Source: Lates calcarifer (taxonomy: Eukaryota; Chordata; Actinopteri; Centropomidae). From it: 64,000 nt of DNA. This document shows, one piece after another, positions 1 to 12,649 of this stretch (position 1 is the first letter of the stretch; each line of letters begins with the position of its first letter). The stretch spans positions 5,699,138-5,763,137 of the forward strand of contig NC_066844.1 of assembly GCF_001640805.2 (NCBI RefSeq), read 5' to 3'. A model generated the notes under the pieces. That model worked only from the letters and a program-made list of their open reading frames with translations. It was not told where the DNA came from and ran no database searches. A program made the translations under genes and the position numbers.

Positions 1-2143
1 AGGGTTCTTTAAATAAACGGGTTCTTCTACAGCTACGTCTGTGTTTTCAGACATTTTCAAACATACACTTTGGCATGCTGGTCAAAGCCCCTGAGTCATT
101 TCTCTGTAAAATTCACAATGGCAATCAATCCCAAAACGATTTCAGTCTGATTCAAATAACTTCACATTAAATGAAAGGCTACAGCACACACAGTGTTAAA
201 TATGCAGATATTATGTGTTTAAAGTAGGTAGCAGCTGTCTTTATTCTATCTATTGAATAATGAGATTGAAGTATATTGTGAAAAGCAGGATGAGCCTCCC
301 TTTGCTTTCACAATGGTCATTGATTAAAGCTTTGACTACAAAATAAGTTTTTAAGTCCATCATTGCTGCAGACTGTGAGAGAACTGAACACTTCTTCCCT
401 GATGTCATTATTTCCCATCACTGTCCCTCAGCAGTGCTGCCAATCCCTCTTATGCACCAGATCTAAAACATCGTGCAAGCATTGCAGCTCTATCCACAAT
501 GGCTCTGTCATGTTTGAATAGAGCCATAACGAAACATTTACGTAACAGGGACCCATGTTTAAAAGCCCAGAAGACATTACTATACATAGATAAAGCCAGC
601 AGTGTTACACAGTTCTGTCTGAAGAAGGCTTTTGACACTTGTACCTTACAAGTCACGCAAAAGAAACAGGGGAAATCTTTTTTGTGTGTGTGTGTGTGTG
701 GTATGCACACATATGCACCTTAGCCCTGGAGCACCCTATTAACGTAAATCGGGTCGACACCATTTTCATACTTCATCGACTCTGAAACAAAGAATATTGT
801 ATCCATCTTTTTTTTAATCATCCTGCCTGGAACACTTCTGTGAACAGGATTTAATAAAGTATGTCACAAATGTACAAATTACTGGGCGGGTCTAATAAGA
901 ACCTACTTTAAGGGGAAAGTGCCACTTTAGGGAGGTGTTACCTTGGGAGGCGTTTTGCTAGGAAGAGCACTAATGTCTATTTAACACCCTGATGCACCCT
1001 CAGGTGTCATCGGCTACGTGCCTAGTATGGCCCATCTGTCTGCTTGTCTCCTTGTAGATTGCTTCCACTCACGCTTAGGGGAAGTAAATGGTGATTAAGT
1101 GACCTTGGCAGCATCCCCTGTGGCCTTGAGATGAGACACTTCTTTCTCTGCCGAGGGTGAGAAGATAGAAGTATTTGGGGGCTCTGCTCGCTTGGCAAAG
1201 TGTTCAATATACATCATCAGGAATAATAGAGTATAATGACAGCTTAGTATAGAGAGACACTGACGATGAGCAGCGTTCACGTCTTGATGATGTACATCTT
1301 TAGCCACCCTCAGTGATAATACCCTCTGAGATTACTGTGAAGTGAGTCAGCACTGAGGAGCCGGGCAGTGACACACACACGCAGCCTGACACCCAAACTG
1401 CACACACATGCAGAAACACACAGATGTGTATGCTTATGCAAATTTTCAGGGGCAGGCAAACACAAAGTGTGCATATGCAAAGTGCGCACACTAATTTCTC
1501 TGCGTTCTCACAGGAGCCTGTGTGGTAATCATTGCAGAGAGACCGGTGAGACCAGAAAAGTTTCACACTGTGCTGTACATGTAGCTTCCACCTTCTCATA
1601 TGTCAAGTCTAACATCCAAAAATAGCGCACAAAGTGGAATTTAGGGGTCTTGCTAATTCTCTACAAGCCCTCCTGCTTCTTCCTTTGCAATTACCTTATT
1701 CTTCGGAGAACTTCAGAAATACACTGTCAGAGCGTATTGTGCAGTGTAGACATCAGTGCAACTTATTAAAGGTGGAGTCAATTTTTCCAAACCCCTTTCC
1801 CACACTGTCTGGCCACAGCTGTAGTTTCCTGGTCTCACTGTTGCTTAAGTGTCCTGGCTGTTCTGGTGCAGTGCTCTGTGTTCCCAGTTCCATTAACAGG
1901 CCCAGTCTCTCTCACTGGGGATATGCCATTTAGCAAGTGCTTCAGGAACTTTGGAGTTCAGCATCATTAGAGAGCCACAACCTCTGTCAGAGATTGCTAT
2001 TTTTCTCCTTCTCCCTGCCTTTCTTCTTCTCATGCTCTTTATCCTTTTATTAATTCCTTCCTTTATTCACTGAGTCATTCGATGTCTCAGTAACAGCTAC
2101 ATTGTGTGATCGTCTCACTGTTGATCTTTTTTGTTCCCAACAG
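1..2143 (+). other. Intron of the igsf21-like gene (inferred)
   Basis: No exon was recognised here on either strand. The longest open frames (for example 1634-1933) lack splice sites, family motifs or plausible composition. Since the next plus-strand feature is an internal 39-nt exon at 2144, this stretch is best read as the preceding intron. It contains only short TG/CA runs near 688-702 and 1374-1425. Confidence 0.4.
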
Positions 2144-5100
2144 AAAATCCAAGCATGATGAAAAACACACAGAATCAGAACAGTAAGTATTTCAACCACA
2201 GAAATAACTAGTTTTGAGTGTCAGTGTTTTCATTACAATGCATCTCATGATTCCCTCTGCATCACTTGATCATCATATTTCCAGAGATGCTGTATGTAAT
2301 ATGAGAACAAAATGTGACACTGCAGCCTGTAACTGCAGAAATCTGGTCTCTCTGATCAGAGAGACAAATTCTTTGGGAGACTGTGGTTTTAACATTCAAA
2401 GTATTGACAGGTGGATGTTTCTCATTCTGTCCTGAATGCATTGCCCCAGATAGACTGTGAGAGTGATTGAGTCAGGATTCATCTTTGCCGATGTTCAGTG
2501 GCGGCAAGCAACAAGCCTCTTCCAATGACTAACCGAGCCTGTCACTTCTGGTTGAGTGTGAGATTATTGGTGTTTCACATGTGCAGTGGTGGCTCATTTG
2601 CGGCTTCTGAGATTATCATATGTAAAGATGAGGGATTGTCAGGAGAAGCCGCAGGGCTGTGACAACAACCTTTCCATCTCTCCCTTTTTTCTGCCACTCC
2701 CTCTCTCTTTCTACTTCAATCTTTCTGTCTATCTTTTCCTGCCTCTCTGACTTTTCATACTCGTTTTCTGTCTCCTAGTGCCAAGCTCTCTTCCCGTTTC
2801 ATCCATTTCCCTTTTTTCACCACCTTATTTCCCTCTCTTGCTTATTCTGTCTGTCCTCCTTCCATCATGTTTATATTTTCTACTTTTCCTCTTCAGCCTA
2901 GCTCACAATCTCTGATTTTGATGCAGACTTTCAGAATCTAAAGCCTTAATGGTAAGTGTAGATTATTCTGGAGTGTAAAAAAGATTCAATTCTGGCCAAA
3001 CAGCCTGAGTTTGGAATCTTGTAAGTAGGCCTCTTAAGTATGAAGTGGTCTCAGTGATCTAATACTGTGTGTGAATAGAAATAGCATTTTAGAGTTTAGT
3101 TATTAGATACAGGAGTAAGAAAAACTAAATAAACCCTTAAGAGGAGACTCGTGTATATTCGTTTATATAAGCAAGACTGCTAGCTTCATTTCCTCCAAGC
3201 TTTATGAAGTGCTATAATGTAGCAGCACGTACAGATCAATCCACATAAATATGCAGTTATTAGCGAAAGAATCCTCTATGTTATTTTGAAAATATATCCA
3301 TAATGAGCACTAAATGTGAATTGTAACTTCTGTGCCATGAAGCAAGAATCAATAAAACACCTGTATTGTTGTAATAGTTTTTTTTTTTTCCAGTGAGCTG
3401 TTGGTGATGAACTGGAAAATGCATTTGAGTACTATAATTGCATGGTGTATAATCCCTAGTGTATATGTGTTACGCCCATGTTTGTCCCAGCGAACAGTGT
3501 GAACAGCTTCCCAAGCAGATGGAAAGCAGAGCTGTCTTTAAGCTGAACTGCCCTAGTCAGACGGGATTTGAACAGTCTTGTCTTGACATTAGCTTTACAC
3601 TTTTCCTTGCTTTTTCTTGCTTTTCCTTGCTTTTTCCTGCTTTTTCTTGCTTTTTCTGCTTCCTACTTCAAAAACAGCCCATTATTTGTCCGTCGTCCTC
3701 TCCCACACTCAGTTTATCTGTCTCTTCCTTGGGCTCTTTGTTTTGTTCCCTCACTTCCCCCTCTCTACCTCTACCTTTCCCAGCTCAGCTAGTCATATCA
3801 TAGGGATGCAAAACTGAATATGCAAATGCTATGGTAAGTGCAGGAGCAGGTGTGTCACAGCAAGGACAGAATCAGGTCAGCATGGATGCGCAGACATGCC
3901 TTGCATGCAAGTCAAATTGGTGTACAACATGGCCCCAACAGGTCACTACACACGTGCCCGCTCACTTAATGGCTGAATACCCGACTTCTCACCTGGTGCG
4001 AATGGGAAAGACCACCCCTGTCAGTCAGTCAGTCAGGGCCACAGCAAAAAATAAAGGCTTCCCATGAGGGGTTATATTCATTCATCTTTGTCAGAATTCC
4101 AATCTCCCAGACAACTTGTCAAGCTGCACTGTATGGCAAAGAACTGAATTTAAGAGATGAGTGAAATTGAGGACAAAAATATGACATATTTTCTGCCACA
4201 TAATACTGTACCTGTCAGCCTAGGCTGCTGGAGGTTTGAGGGTTGTCATATTATTGTTGGAAATGCATCATAAAGCAAAATTTGTTACAATTATCAGTGT
4301 CTTCATGGATGGACTGAGTCAAAAATAGCAATACAGTATGCACCAGTAATCAAGTAATCTCCATTTTCACTTCCATTTTTTTTCTTTTCTTTTTTTCTTT
4401 TTTTTTGCAGACATGCTATATCACAGTACAGTGCACATTTAACTTTAGACCTTAACCTGTCTGTAGTCAAAGTAGTCACACACAAAAAGGTAGTGCTATG
4501 TTTTCAGCTGGCATTTTAGGTCCAGCACACCTGAGGCAGAGTCATCCTTTATTAAAAAGAGCATGTTGCCACAGAAATCAGTCCCAGTCCTCAAAAAAAA
4601 AAAATCAGGTTGGCAGAAATGCATTGAGGTCTGAGCCAAAAAACAGGCAAACAGATGGCTGGGAGACTTGCATCTATGATTGTAGACTGGAAGGGGACCT
4701 CAGATGATGATCTTATGGTTGGATGAGCCCATTACAGAATGAAATGAAGTACTTATTGAGAAGATCCACTTGTTATCTAATGTTGTATGACTTGTATGAA
4801 CAGAATGAAATATGTAAAATGTTATATAATATGTCAGATGATATTGTTCTGTGGAGATTTACATTCATGGGTGTTATCATAAAGCCTTGATAGCTTAATT
4901 TAAACAATCCTGACAAACATGATGCTTTTGTTTATGATCCAACTCAGACTAATACAACCAGCTTTTCTCAGCATGCAGACAATATTTTAACATCCGGTCT
5001 CATAGGACTGCATTACGTGACAGGTCTAACCACCAGATCAAATTTTGAGCCTAATGAGTCTAGCCACACCCTGGTGTGGTCAGGCTCAAATTAAGATTGT

Positions 5101-6269
5101 GGTGTAGCCACAGTCTTGGCAGAGTCAGGATAAACTGTTGATTATTTCAGCAAAGCCACACCTACAGTCCGTCACAGGTTTCCTCCCACAACAGCTCCAG
5201 TTCCATACTCCTCTCTGTAACATATCCATGAGGGAACAACAGAAAACAATAGCAGCATAAAGCTGCTGTCTCTGCTGATCTCTCCTCTATAATCTAGTGT
5301 CCCTGCTGTGGGCCTCAGAACAACTTGTTCAAAACATTAAAAAAATAAATAAAAAGAAGCAGGGCTTCACTCTTCATCGCTCCCATTTTTATCTGACAAT
5401 TCTTCAGATACTGGGAAAGAAAAAATATCTTTGTGTTTGACTAAACTACACCAAAGGCCATGTGGGGACTCTTTTTTTGGTTGCTGTTATAGTGGTAGCA
5501 CTGTATATCATTATTGTGCACTTCAAAGAATCGTGCAGAGAATAGTCCCCATTAATTAATGTACTGTATACAAAGAACAATTGTATTGCTATCATTATCC
5601 TCTCAGAGTATGAGTGCCACCAAGTCACCTCACCTGTGGTCCAACAAACGTGAATTGAATACATTACATGCATACATCGAGGTTAAATGCAGTTACTGTA
5701 CTTGAAGTCACTTGTAATACATGATGTACAGTTGGTAGGTCTGTCTGACTGAAAGCTACTGAAGATCACTAATAAGAGAGGAAGCTCCAAGTTATTATGT
5801 TGCACACATTTTTAATTGCATTTTTTTGTTGTTGATGAGTAGCAGAATCATACAGTACATTATCTTTATAATTACTTGATCAAAAATAGAATTAAAGCAC
5901 AGAGTACTTGACAGACTTAGTAGAAGAATAATTTGAAAATGAATTGTCACAAAACATTTATCTATTTATTGTAAAACATTTAGCCATGACAAAAACTAGT
6001 TTTACCTGAATTAACAAACAACCATTGAAAAATACCAGATTAGTTTGCATTCATAGCATTTGAACAGGTTTATGAGTTATGAAAATTGGGATTAATATAT
6101 TGCAATACTGTTTTAGAAAAGTCATGTTTCTCATATGATGAACAGAGGACTGAGGAGATGTGTCTGATTGACTGTTTCTTTGGTGTTTGTAGATGGAGCC
6201 TCCCGCACGGACGTGCTCGGACTAACGTGGATGGCACTTGTCCTCACAGTGACAGTGGAACTGACGTGA
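2144..6269 (+). CDS. igsf21: 3' end of an IgSF GPI-anchored protein, probably igsf21 (last two exons)
   Basis: Two exons join cleanly. The first (2144-2182, 39 nt) follows a TTGTTCCCAACAG acceptor and ends at a GTAAGT donor. The last (6193-6269 coding) follows TTTGTAG and ends in TGA. Joined, the frame reads NPSMMKNTQNQN, then NGASRTD, then the hydrophobic tail VLGLTWMALVLTVTVELT and stop. A short polar stretch, small residues (NGAS) and a terminal hydrophobic segment with no cytoplasmic tail form a GPI-attachment signal. IGSF21 is a GPI-anchored immunoglobulin-superfamily synaptic adhesion protein whose human gene lies close to KLHDC7A, the next gene here. The Ig domains would lie left of the window. 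The exon structure is seen directly; the gene name is inferred from tail type and synteny. Another GPI-anchored cell-surface gene is the main alternative. Confidence 0.5.
2183..6192 (+). other. Last intron of the igsf21-like gene
   Basis: A 4.0-kb intron between the 39-nt exon and the terminal exon. It holds a pyrimidine-rich stretch (about 2680-2890), a CTTTTTCTTGC-type minirepeat (3598-3660), a short CAGT run near 4020-4036 and otherwise AT-rich unique-looking DNA. No coding segment was recognised. Confidence 0.4.
3598..3660 (+). repeat. Pyrimidine minirepeat
   Basis: About five imperfect copies of a 11-12-base unit resembling CTTTTTCTTGC occur head to tail. The open frames through it are rich in F, L and C only because of this composition and are not genes. 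Confidence 0.75.
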
Positions 6270-6340
6270 AACCGCTCATCCAAGACACTCTCACACACAT
6301 ACTTTCCCTTGTTACACAACATCCACATATCCACAAATGC

Positions 6341-6357
6341 ACACACACACACACACG
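6341..6357 (+). repeat. (CA)n microsatellite
   Basis: A short run of CA dinucleotides in the presumed 3' UTR of the igsf21-like gene. Confidence 0.8.
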
Positions 6358-6599
6358 CAGATACACACACTTTCCAAAATCCTGCAAGCCTTCTCCAGTC
6401 ATAAACAGACCCTCCATGCGTCAGTCGATCAGGAAACTGCGCCACCACAGGATGGCGCTCCACTGTTTTTGTAACAAAATAATAACCAAGATTATGATAT
6501 CAAAAGAAGAACGTGACGAACATGACAATAACCACCTCCTATATAGCCCTGCCCAGTTACACCTTTTTTTGTTTCTTGTCCCACGTCTGCCTGTTGATC

Positions 6600-6605
6600 A
6601 ATAAA
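6600..6605 (+). terminator. Polyadenylation signal AATAAA of the igsf21-like gene
   Basis: A canonical AATAAA lies 331 bases after the TGA at 6267-6269, giving a 3' UTR of plausible length. There are no competing exons between stop and signal. Confidence 0.45.
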
Positions 6606-9019
6606 ATCAGTTGATTTAAAACAGAAAAGATAAAAGCATTTGGATTTTATTTTGATGAGTCGAAATGTCATTGGTGTTGACTGAAATGTGAAAAGTGGAA
6701 CTGGCTTAGGCTGCGCCACCATGTCAACCACACCCATCTGTTACATGTCCTGGGATGCACCTGATTAGCAACACGCTGATAAACCATGGGGAAACAAACA
6801 GACGTCCCAAGAGAACATTCTTTTTTTATTAATATACAGGTATTCCTTTTTTTCCTGATGGCTCGGAATGTACAAGAGGATTTAAATGCATTGAGAAACT
6901 AGAAAAAAAATCTCCTTTTTGAGTGTATTTTGTGTACATCAGTGTAAATATTGAAAATAATTAAAGAAGTTATATGGGATATGGTGAGGAATGGTTGCTG
7001 AGATAGTTGGAGTTTACACTTCTTCACCTTTGTTTGTACTTCATTCAACACTGTTTTAGGAGATCATTCTTGGCTGAAAGGACAGAAACATTAACAGCCT
7101 TTCTGTTTCTCATTTGGGCTTTTTATATCTATATGGCAGATCTCCAAGGCCAGAGTAAAAAAAAAAAAAAAAATTATCGAACATATGTCTGCTGTTTTGG
7201 GGTTGTGGTGCATGTGACGTTTGAAAATTCTTTCTCCTTTTGGTGTGTTGCAATTGACAGCACTGCAACTCATTGTCACTGGCCTGTAATCCAGTTATTT
7301 ACTTGTGGCATACTATCTTAAGTGACCTACATTGTGTACAATACGTAACTCTTACCCACACATTTACAGTACTAGTAGGATCATTTTAGCCGCCATTCCA
7401 GGGAGGTGCTCACCTGAGGCAGCGTGTGTAAAACAGGGTTGTTGCATTTGTTTCATTTCACCTGTATTAAAATGGAAAGATGATAAAACTCACAAGACTT
7501 GACTTTACTTAAAACTCTGTCCTCCACGTGTTTGACATGTTTAGTCTTCCAGCAGTCTCCTTTAAAGCTGGCTACAGGTAATACGCAGCATCTAGATTGT
7601 TGCAGGAATTGTTTATCAGGGAAATTTGAAAGACAGTCTGCTAATGCCAAAAGATAGATATATTTTTTTATTCCTCCTCAACTACAGACAAGTTCCAAGA
7701 ATATTTTTGTTTCAGATTTTTTTGATTGTTTCAACCTCAGTGTGGCTTTTGAAGGAGATTCTGACATTGCTGTTAACCCTTTGCAGTTTGCACTCTCTCT
7801 CACACAGTGAAGAGTAGCTTAATGCAAAGTAATCCTGCATTTTTTGGACTTCACAAGAATTGCAATTTAAGCTATTCTAAGGACACAACATGTATTAAGG
7901 GATTAAGGTTTAAACCAGGTGGGAGGTAAGAGGGGAGATTTCTAAAGCTTAGGCGAATAGAAAGGATAGAGCTATTCGTTTGGGATATCGGCTCACCTTG
8001 CCAAAGTACAATCCATATTCCTGCATTCCGGAGATGAGAGCTGCATAGCACAAACATTATTAACAGACAGTCGTATGCGCTGTGAATTAATTTTTTTCAG
8101 CTGAAGGAAGCAAAGGGCGCGAATCCTTGTCCACCCACTGTATAGCATTATAACTCTGCTATCATTTTAATTTTGATTCAAGAGGCACATCTCTGCTTTT
8201 TTTTTTTTTTTTTTTGCTTTTATCACTCACTTCATATTCAGGAGAGGAAAAACAGGTCCATCTCTATTTATGAATGCATTCAAGAATGTACAAAATTGTC
8301 CTTATATTACTTAATCATCATAACACAAGCAGAAGTGCATCATAGCTTTGTCTTTGTGTGAGTGTTTGCGTATGTGTGCATTGCAATTGTCCCTGAGTTA
8401 TGAATGCAATGAATTCACACTTCATGTGATTTTTAATTACTTCAAAGCTGTCCTTGATCAAAGAGATCCAACATATCCAACGTATAACCATGACCCTTTT
8501 AAATATGTGCTTTTTCACATTTTCTGTTCCCTCAGTAGTAACTGTCTTTAATTATAGGGACATCAATGTGAAAGCAAGAGTAATCCTCTGTATGCACCTT
8601 TCACTTACACATGAAGAACTTGTTCTGTTCAGTTGTTCTGTTCTGCTCATTTTAAGTCAATTCTGTTTTAAGTTTATTCGTGAGGAGGTCGGGTGACGGA
8701 TCAAGTTTTCAGCCTCTGCAGCTTTATCGGTTATGTTTTTATTTTGTTGACAAAATTGATGACCCAAGAAATGTGGTGGTCACAAACTATTAAGTTTTAT
8801 TTTATTATGTTTAACTGACTACATACTTCCTCAGCTTTCTCCATATTTATTACTGGAGAAGGGAAATACCTGTTAAAAGTCATCTTTTGTGTCTTCTTGT
8901 TCACCTATCATAAATGGCGCAAGCAAGAGGAGGTTGAAGTGCCTCTAAAAAACAATGTGCATGGCTGACAGTCATGACTTCTGTGGAGATTCTCAGTCAT
9001 CCAGGTCATGGTTATCCAA
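6606..9019. other. Intergenic, no gene seen
   Basis: Spacer between the igsf21-like gene and klhdc7a. It contains homopolymer A (about 7157-7173) and T (about 8199-8215) tracts. No open frame has both splice sites and a recognisable family. Confidence 0.5.
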
Positions 9020-9186
9020 GAGAGGTTGAATGAAGGGCATCTGGACTTGGTTATGGATACTTGAGAAGGTTTCACCTCTCATCCAAGAGGCCTCTTCACT
9101 TCTGGAAGTTTTTTGTACAGGAGCAAAACTGAAGAAGCCTCTTTGATGAGAAGTGAAAGTCCAGTTGTCCTTCATTCAACTCTCTC
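9020..9186. repeat. Foldback (inverted-repeat) interspersed element
   Basis: The left arm 9020-9048 (GAGAGGTTGAATGAAGG...) is the near-perfect reverse complement of 9157-9186. The nested segment 9070-9097 (TTTCACCTCTCATCCAAGAG...) is the reverse complement of 9131-9158. The whole unit would therefore fold into a long snap-back hairpin. I recall the wording 'gatgag.agtgaaa..tccagttg' as a very common short repeat of percomorph genomes; its family name is not certain. Antisense open frames through it are artefacts. Confidence 0.6.
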
Positions 9187-10263
9187 AATGACAATCATGA
9201 TTTTTTTTTCCTTTCTCTGAATAGTTCATCTGAGCTGGGAGCAATGGTGAGGATAAGAAGCTGCCTCTATGGCCTATCTGTGAATTATTCAGGAGTCAAC
9301 CGTGCTTGCAGAATCCAGTTTCCTTTATGTCGTCTGCAGGCTCAGCTATCAGATGACCAAACAGCGCCCATGTCACCTAGGACACCTGACACACCCTCTG
9401 TATTCCTCTCCACGTGATGCACCTTTAAAATGATCCCACAGAGTGCTTCTAAAATAAACACTGCTCTGTTGTTGACTGCAGGATCGCTCAAGTGTGTTAT
9501 CAGCAAAACAAATGATAGCCTGACTGGTGACTGAATGACATGGCTCCCATGTGACACAGATGTATGTCTGCATCTCAGTATGGTCCATGAAAATGAAAGA
9601 TGATGTCAGGTTTTTCTGTAGACACTCTTTTCATCTGGCATTCTTCAGACAGTTTTGTATTATTTACTGTTCTATGTTTATAATACCAAGTGCCATTTGG
9701 TTGTCTGAGAGCAATCTTCAGTTTCTTTTAGGGAGGGTAATTTAAGCATCTGCACTGGCACAGAAAAGGACCTTTGATCTGTGGCACGGCTGTGCAAACA
9801 GATGTATCCTGGTTATTAAGTATTTGATAAATGTCACCTATCATCACTCCCCACCCCTTATTCAAACCATATTTTCCTCCTGCAGCTCTAGCCATGTGTT
9901 TGAGCAAGTTAAGGAGCATGATCCATCATAATATTTTTATGGACATTTTCAAAAATTGACATAATAAAGTATGACCTGAACCACTCCTGTTCACGTAAAC
10001 ACCAAGTAACTCTTGGTTCCAGAGTTCTTAGATGCCATTTGGATAGCATGGGAAAAAGCTTGGGTGAGTCAGCAAACTGCATAACCAAATATTGATCTAT
10101 TTGGTATTTGCATATTCTGTGTTGAGTTTGCCACAGGTGGTGCATGACCAGTGCCCCGCCTATCCAGAGCTAGTGATGCAAATAGTACCTCTAGAGGTAT
10201 TATTTTACACTTGATCCTTTGGGTAAAGAGGAGCAGTCATCAGATCACAGCAGCTCTTTTACA
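9187..10263. other. Upstream region of klhdc7a
   Basis: AT-rich spacer with no recognised gene. A convincing TATA box or CpG-rich promoter for klhdc7a was not found, so the transcription start is unknown. Confidence 0.35.
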
Positions 10264-10296
10264 ATGAAAGCCAGACAGCATGCTACCGTCAGCTGA
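10264..10296 (+). other. Upstream ORF (10 codons) in the klhdc7a leader
   Basis: ATG at 10264 opens a 10-codon frame ending in TGA at 10294-10296, about 66 bases before the presumed klhdc7a start codon and in the same frame. If the mRNA leader extends this far it could lower initiation at the main ATG. Its presence in the mRNA is assumed. Confidence 0.35.
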
Positions 10297-10362
10297 GACG
10301 CATTGACAAGAACACTGAATAGGATCAGTCAACCAATCGTTGCCGCCATCACCGCTGCAGCC

Positions 10363-12649
10363 ATGCCCATTGCAGAGCTTTTGGGAGTCCAGTTCGACAT
10401 GCAGCTGCTGTTGAAACTGAGCATCTCTGTGGCTGCAGTGTTGCTGGTGTCTTGGGCCTACAGGTTCTACAGCTCCAGGGACGCAAAGAAAACTCAGCTC
10501 TGTGTCAAAGACACCAAAGAGCCAGCAAAATGCAACCTGTCAAAGCAGCAAGACAACGCTACCATGTCAAAGCTCACCACAACATGACACCGATGATGGG
10601 GGCAAGCAACCCAGACCCTCGGACGCAGACTCAGCCATTGGTGACCTGACATCTGACAGCATCAAGGAAACACCAGCAGAAATCCGTTCATGCCAAGCTG
10701 AAAAGAGTGAGGATGCATTTAACATGTCACACAGTGACCAAGATATCAGCATGAAAGAAGAGATACTCACTCATCAGAAGCAGGCAGTGGTTGCCACCAG
10801 TAATATTTTATTTGGATCTGCTTTGAACCTTCCTGATCCAACAGAGAGTGGGATGGCCAGTGCAACAGGGCGCCGCTCCCCTTGCTTTTTGCAGAAGCTT
10901 GAGGGCAGTGTGGGTGTGGGCAGGGAGTTAAGGCAAGACCTGGAGCACCAGGGAGCCTACTCGAGCTTCCTCTCCAAAGCAGAGATCAAAGTGGAGGATG
11001 CTAACGTGGTGCTGGAAGGAACAGGAGACCAGATTGTGCGCGGCAAGATATATGATTACTATGTTGAGTCTTCCTCTCACTCTATCACAGACTCAAACAC
11101 TGTGCTGGGTCAGTATGAGAGAAACTCTGAGTTGCAGCCAGTGGATTTTGGAAGCTGTGGCAGCAGCCTAACAGAATCTCCTTCCTGTCTGAGCCCCATC
11201 ATTATGCGTGATCTGGTTTTGCAACAAAGCACTGTTGAGGATCCCTCCTCACAAGGAGGCCTCAAGCTGAGGCACCCCGCAAGGCCTGTACTCCTACGCA
11301 AGGAGAGCTATCTCTCTGCAGCAGAGCAGAGCAGTTCCATCCCCTTTTTAACTTCAACAGCCTCAACTCCAATGATTCACTCTCTGGCCTCAACCAGCAA
11401 TGATCACCCTATGATCAGTCCCTCTACAGACAGCTCAGGCTTTAATGTGAGGGAGGATGCTGATCTAGAGACTGTAGCAGGGGCTCCATTTTTACACTTT
11501 CCAGCAAAGACTCTTGATGGTGCCGATTTGGAAAGCTTGAAGAGTAAGCTTGATCTGGGTAACTGTTTGGAGACGCTGTACCTGGCCAAAAAACATGGCC
11601 AGACATCTGTGCAGCAAGCAGCCCTGAGGGTCATGTCAGACAACTACCTCCAGGCGCTCAGGGACCCTAACCTTTATGGGCGGCTAATGGCTGGTGAGCG
11701 GGAACAAATCCAGAGGCAGAGAACAGCCGGGAGAAAGTTCATGATGGTGGCAGATATGGACCCTCAAGACTGGGTGAGGAATGCAGGAGGGCAGACAGCA
11801 GAGACAGAGCAGAGGAGGACGTCCAGTGCAATGTACTATTATGATGACTACAAAGACTCCTGGCATACACTGTGCCTGATCCCACAGGAGGTCATCTCTA
11901 AAGCCTGTGCCATGTGCACAATGGATAACTACTTATTTGTGGCAGTGGGCTGCCAAGGCACAGACGGAGAAATGACACCCTCAAAGCGAGTGTTTTGCTA
12001 CAATCCTTTGACATCCATTTGGAAGGAGATCAGTCCTATGAATGAGGCCAGACCCCGCTGCAAACTGGCAGCACTGGAGGGCTACATCTACGCCATAGGA
12101 GGGGAGTGCCTCTCCTCAGTAGAGCGCTATGACCCACGATTGGACAGATGGACATTTGTGGCTCCACTGCCTAACGATACTTTTGCTGTGGCACATCACG
12201 TCACAGTGTGCAACGGTGAGCTCTATGTTTCTGGGGGAACTCTTAAATATATGCTACTGCGCTACAGCCCCAAAATCAACACCTGGAGGCCAAGTGTGCT
12301 GGTAGGCAGCAAAGACAGAACTGCAGATATGGTGGCTGTGGGGAGATTTCTGTATCGTTTTGATGTTAACCCACTGCTGGGTCTCAGCGTGTACCGCTAC
12401 CACACAGTGGCTCGACTGTGGTACGAGTGCAGCTCAAAGCGCCTTCTGCGCTGCCCTGCCTTTCAGTGTGTCACAATGAATGACACAATTTATTGTGTCA
12501 GTCGCCAGTTCACCATGAGGTTCAAGGCTGATGAGATCTCTCCTGCTTTCACAGATGAGGATTTGAGTGTCCTCTCTGCCGCGAAGGGCATACTTTTCCC
12601 CTTTGTCCTTTCACTCCCTGATAAGAAGCCTCGGCAGACCAGTGTGTAA
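10363..12649 (+). CDS. klhdc7a: Kelch domain-containing protein 7A; net +1 frame change near the 5' end
   Basis: Single-exon gene of about 761 codons once the frame change is allowed for; human KLHDC7A is about 777. The start chosen is ATG 10363 (GCAGCCATG, G at -3). It is followed by the anchor LLLKLSISVAAVLLVSWAYR, which matches the family's N-terminal membrane segment (MQL..., AYR.YKSR in human). The rest lies in the next frame, up to TAA at 12647-12649. It holds a conserved KIYDYYVESSS motif, a BACK-like helical segment (DLGNCLETLYLAKK, about residue 397 on) and kelch blades from about residue 510: YNPLTSIWKEISPMNEARPR, YAIGGECLSSVERYDPRLDR, SKDRTADMVAVGRFLYRF, YRYHTVARLWYEC. It ends LFPFVLSLPDKKPRQTSV, as in the family. 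Frame 1 stops at 10585-10587, while frame 2 is open only from 10421, so the shift lies in 10421-10584. No credible intron resolves it. The protein is membrane-anchored and its function is poorly known. The neighbouring gene cfap107 is convergent. Confidence 0.9.
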
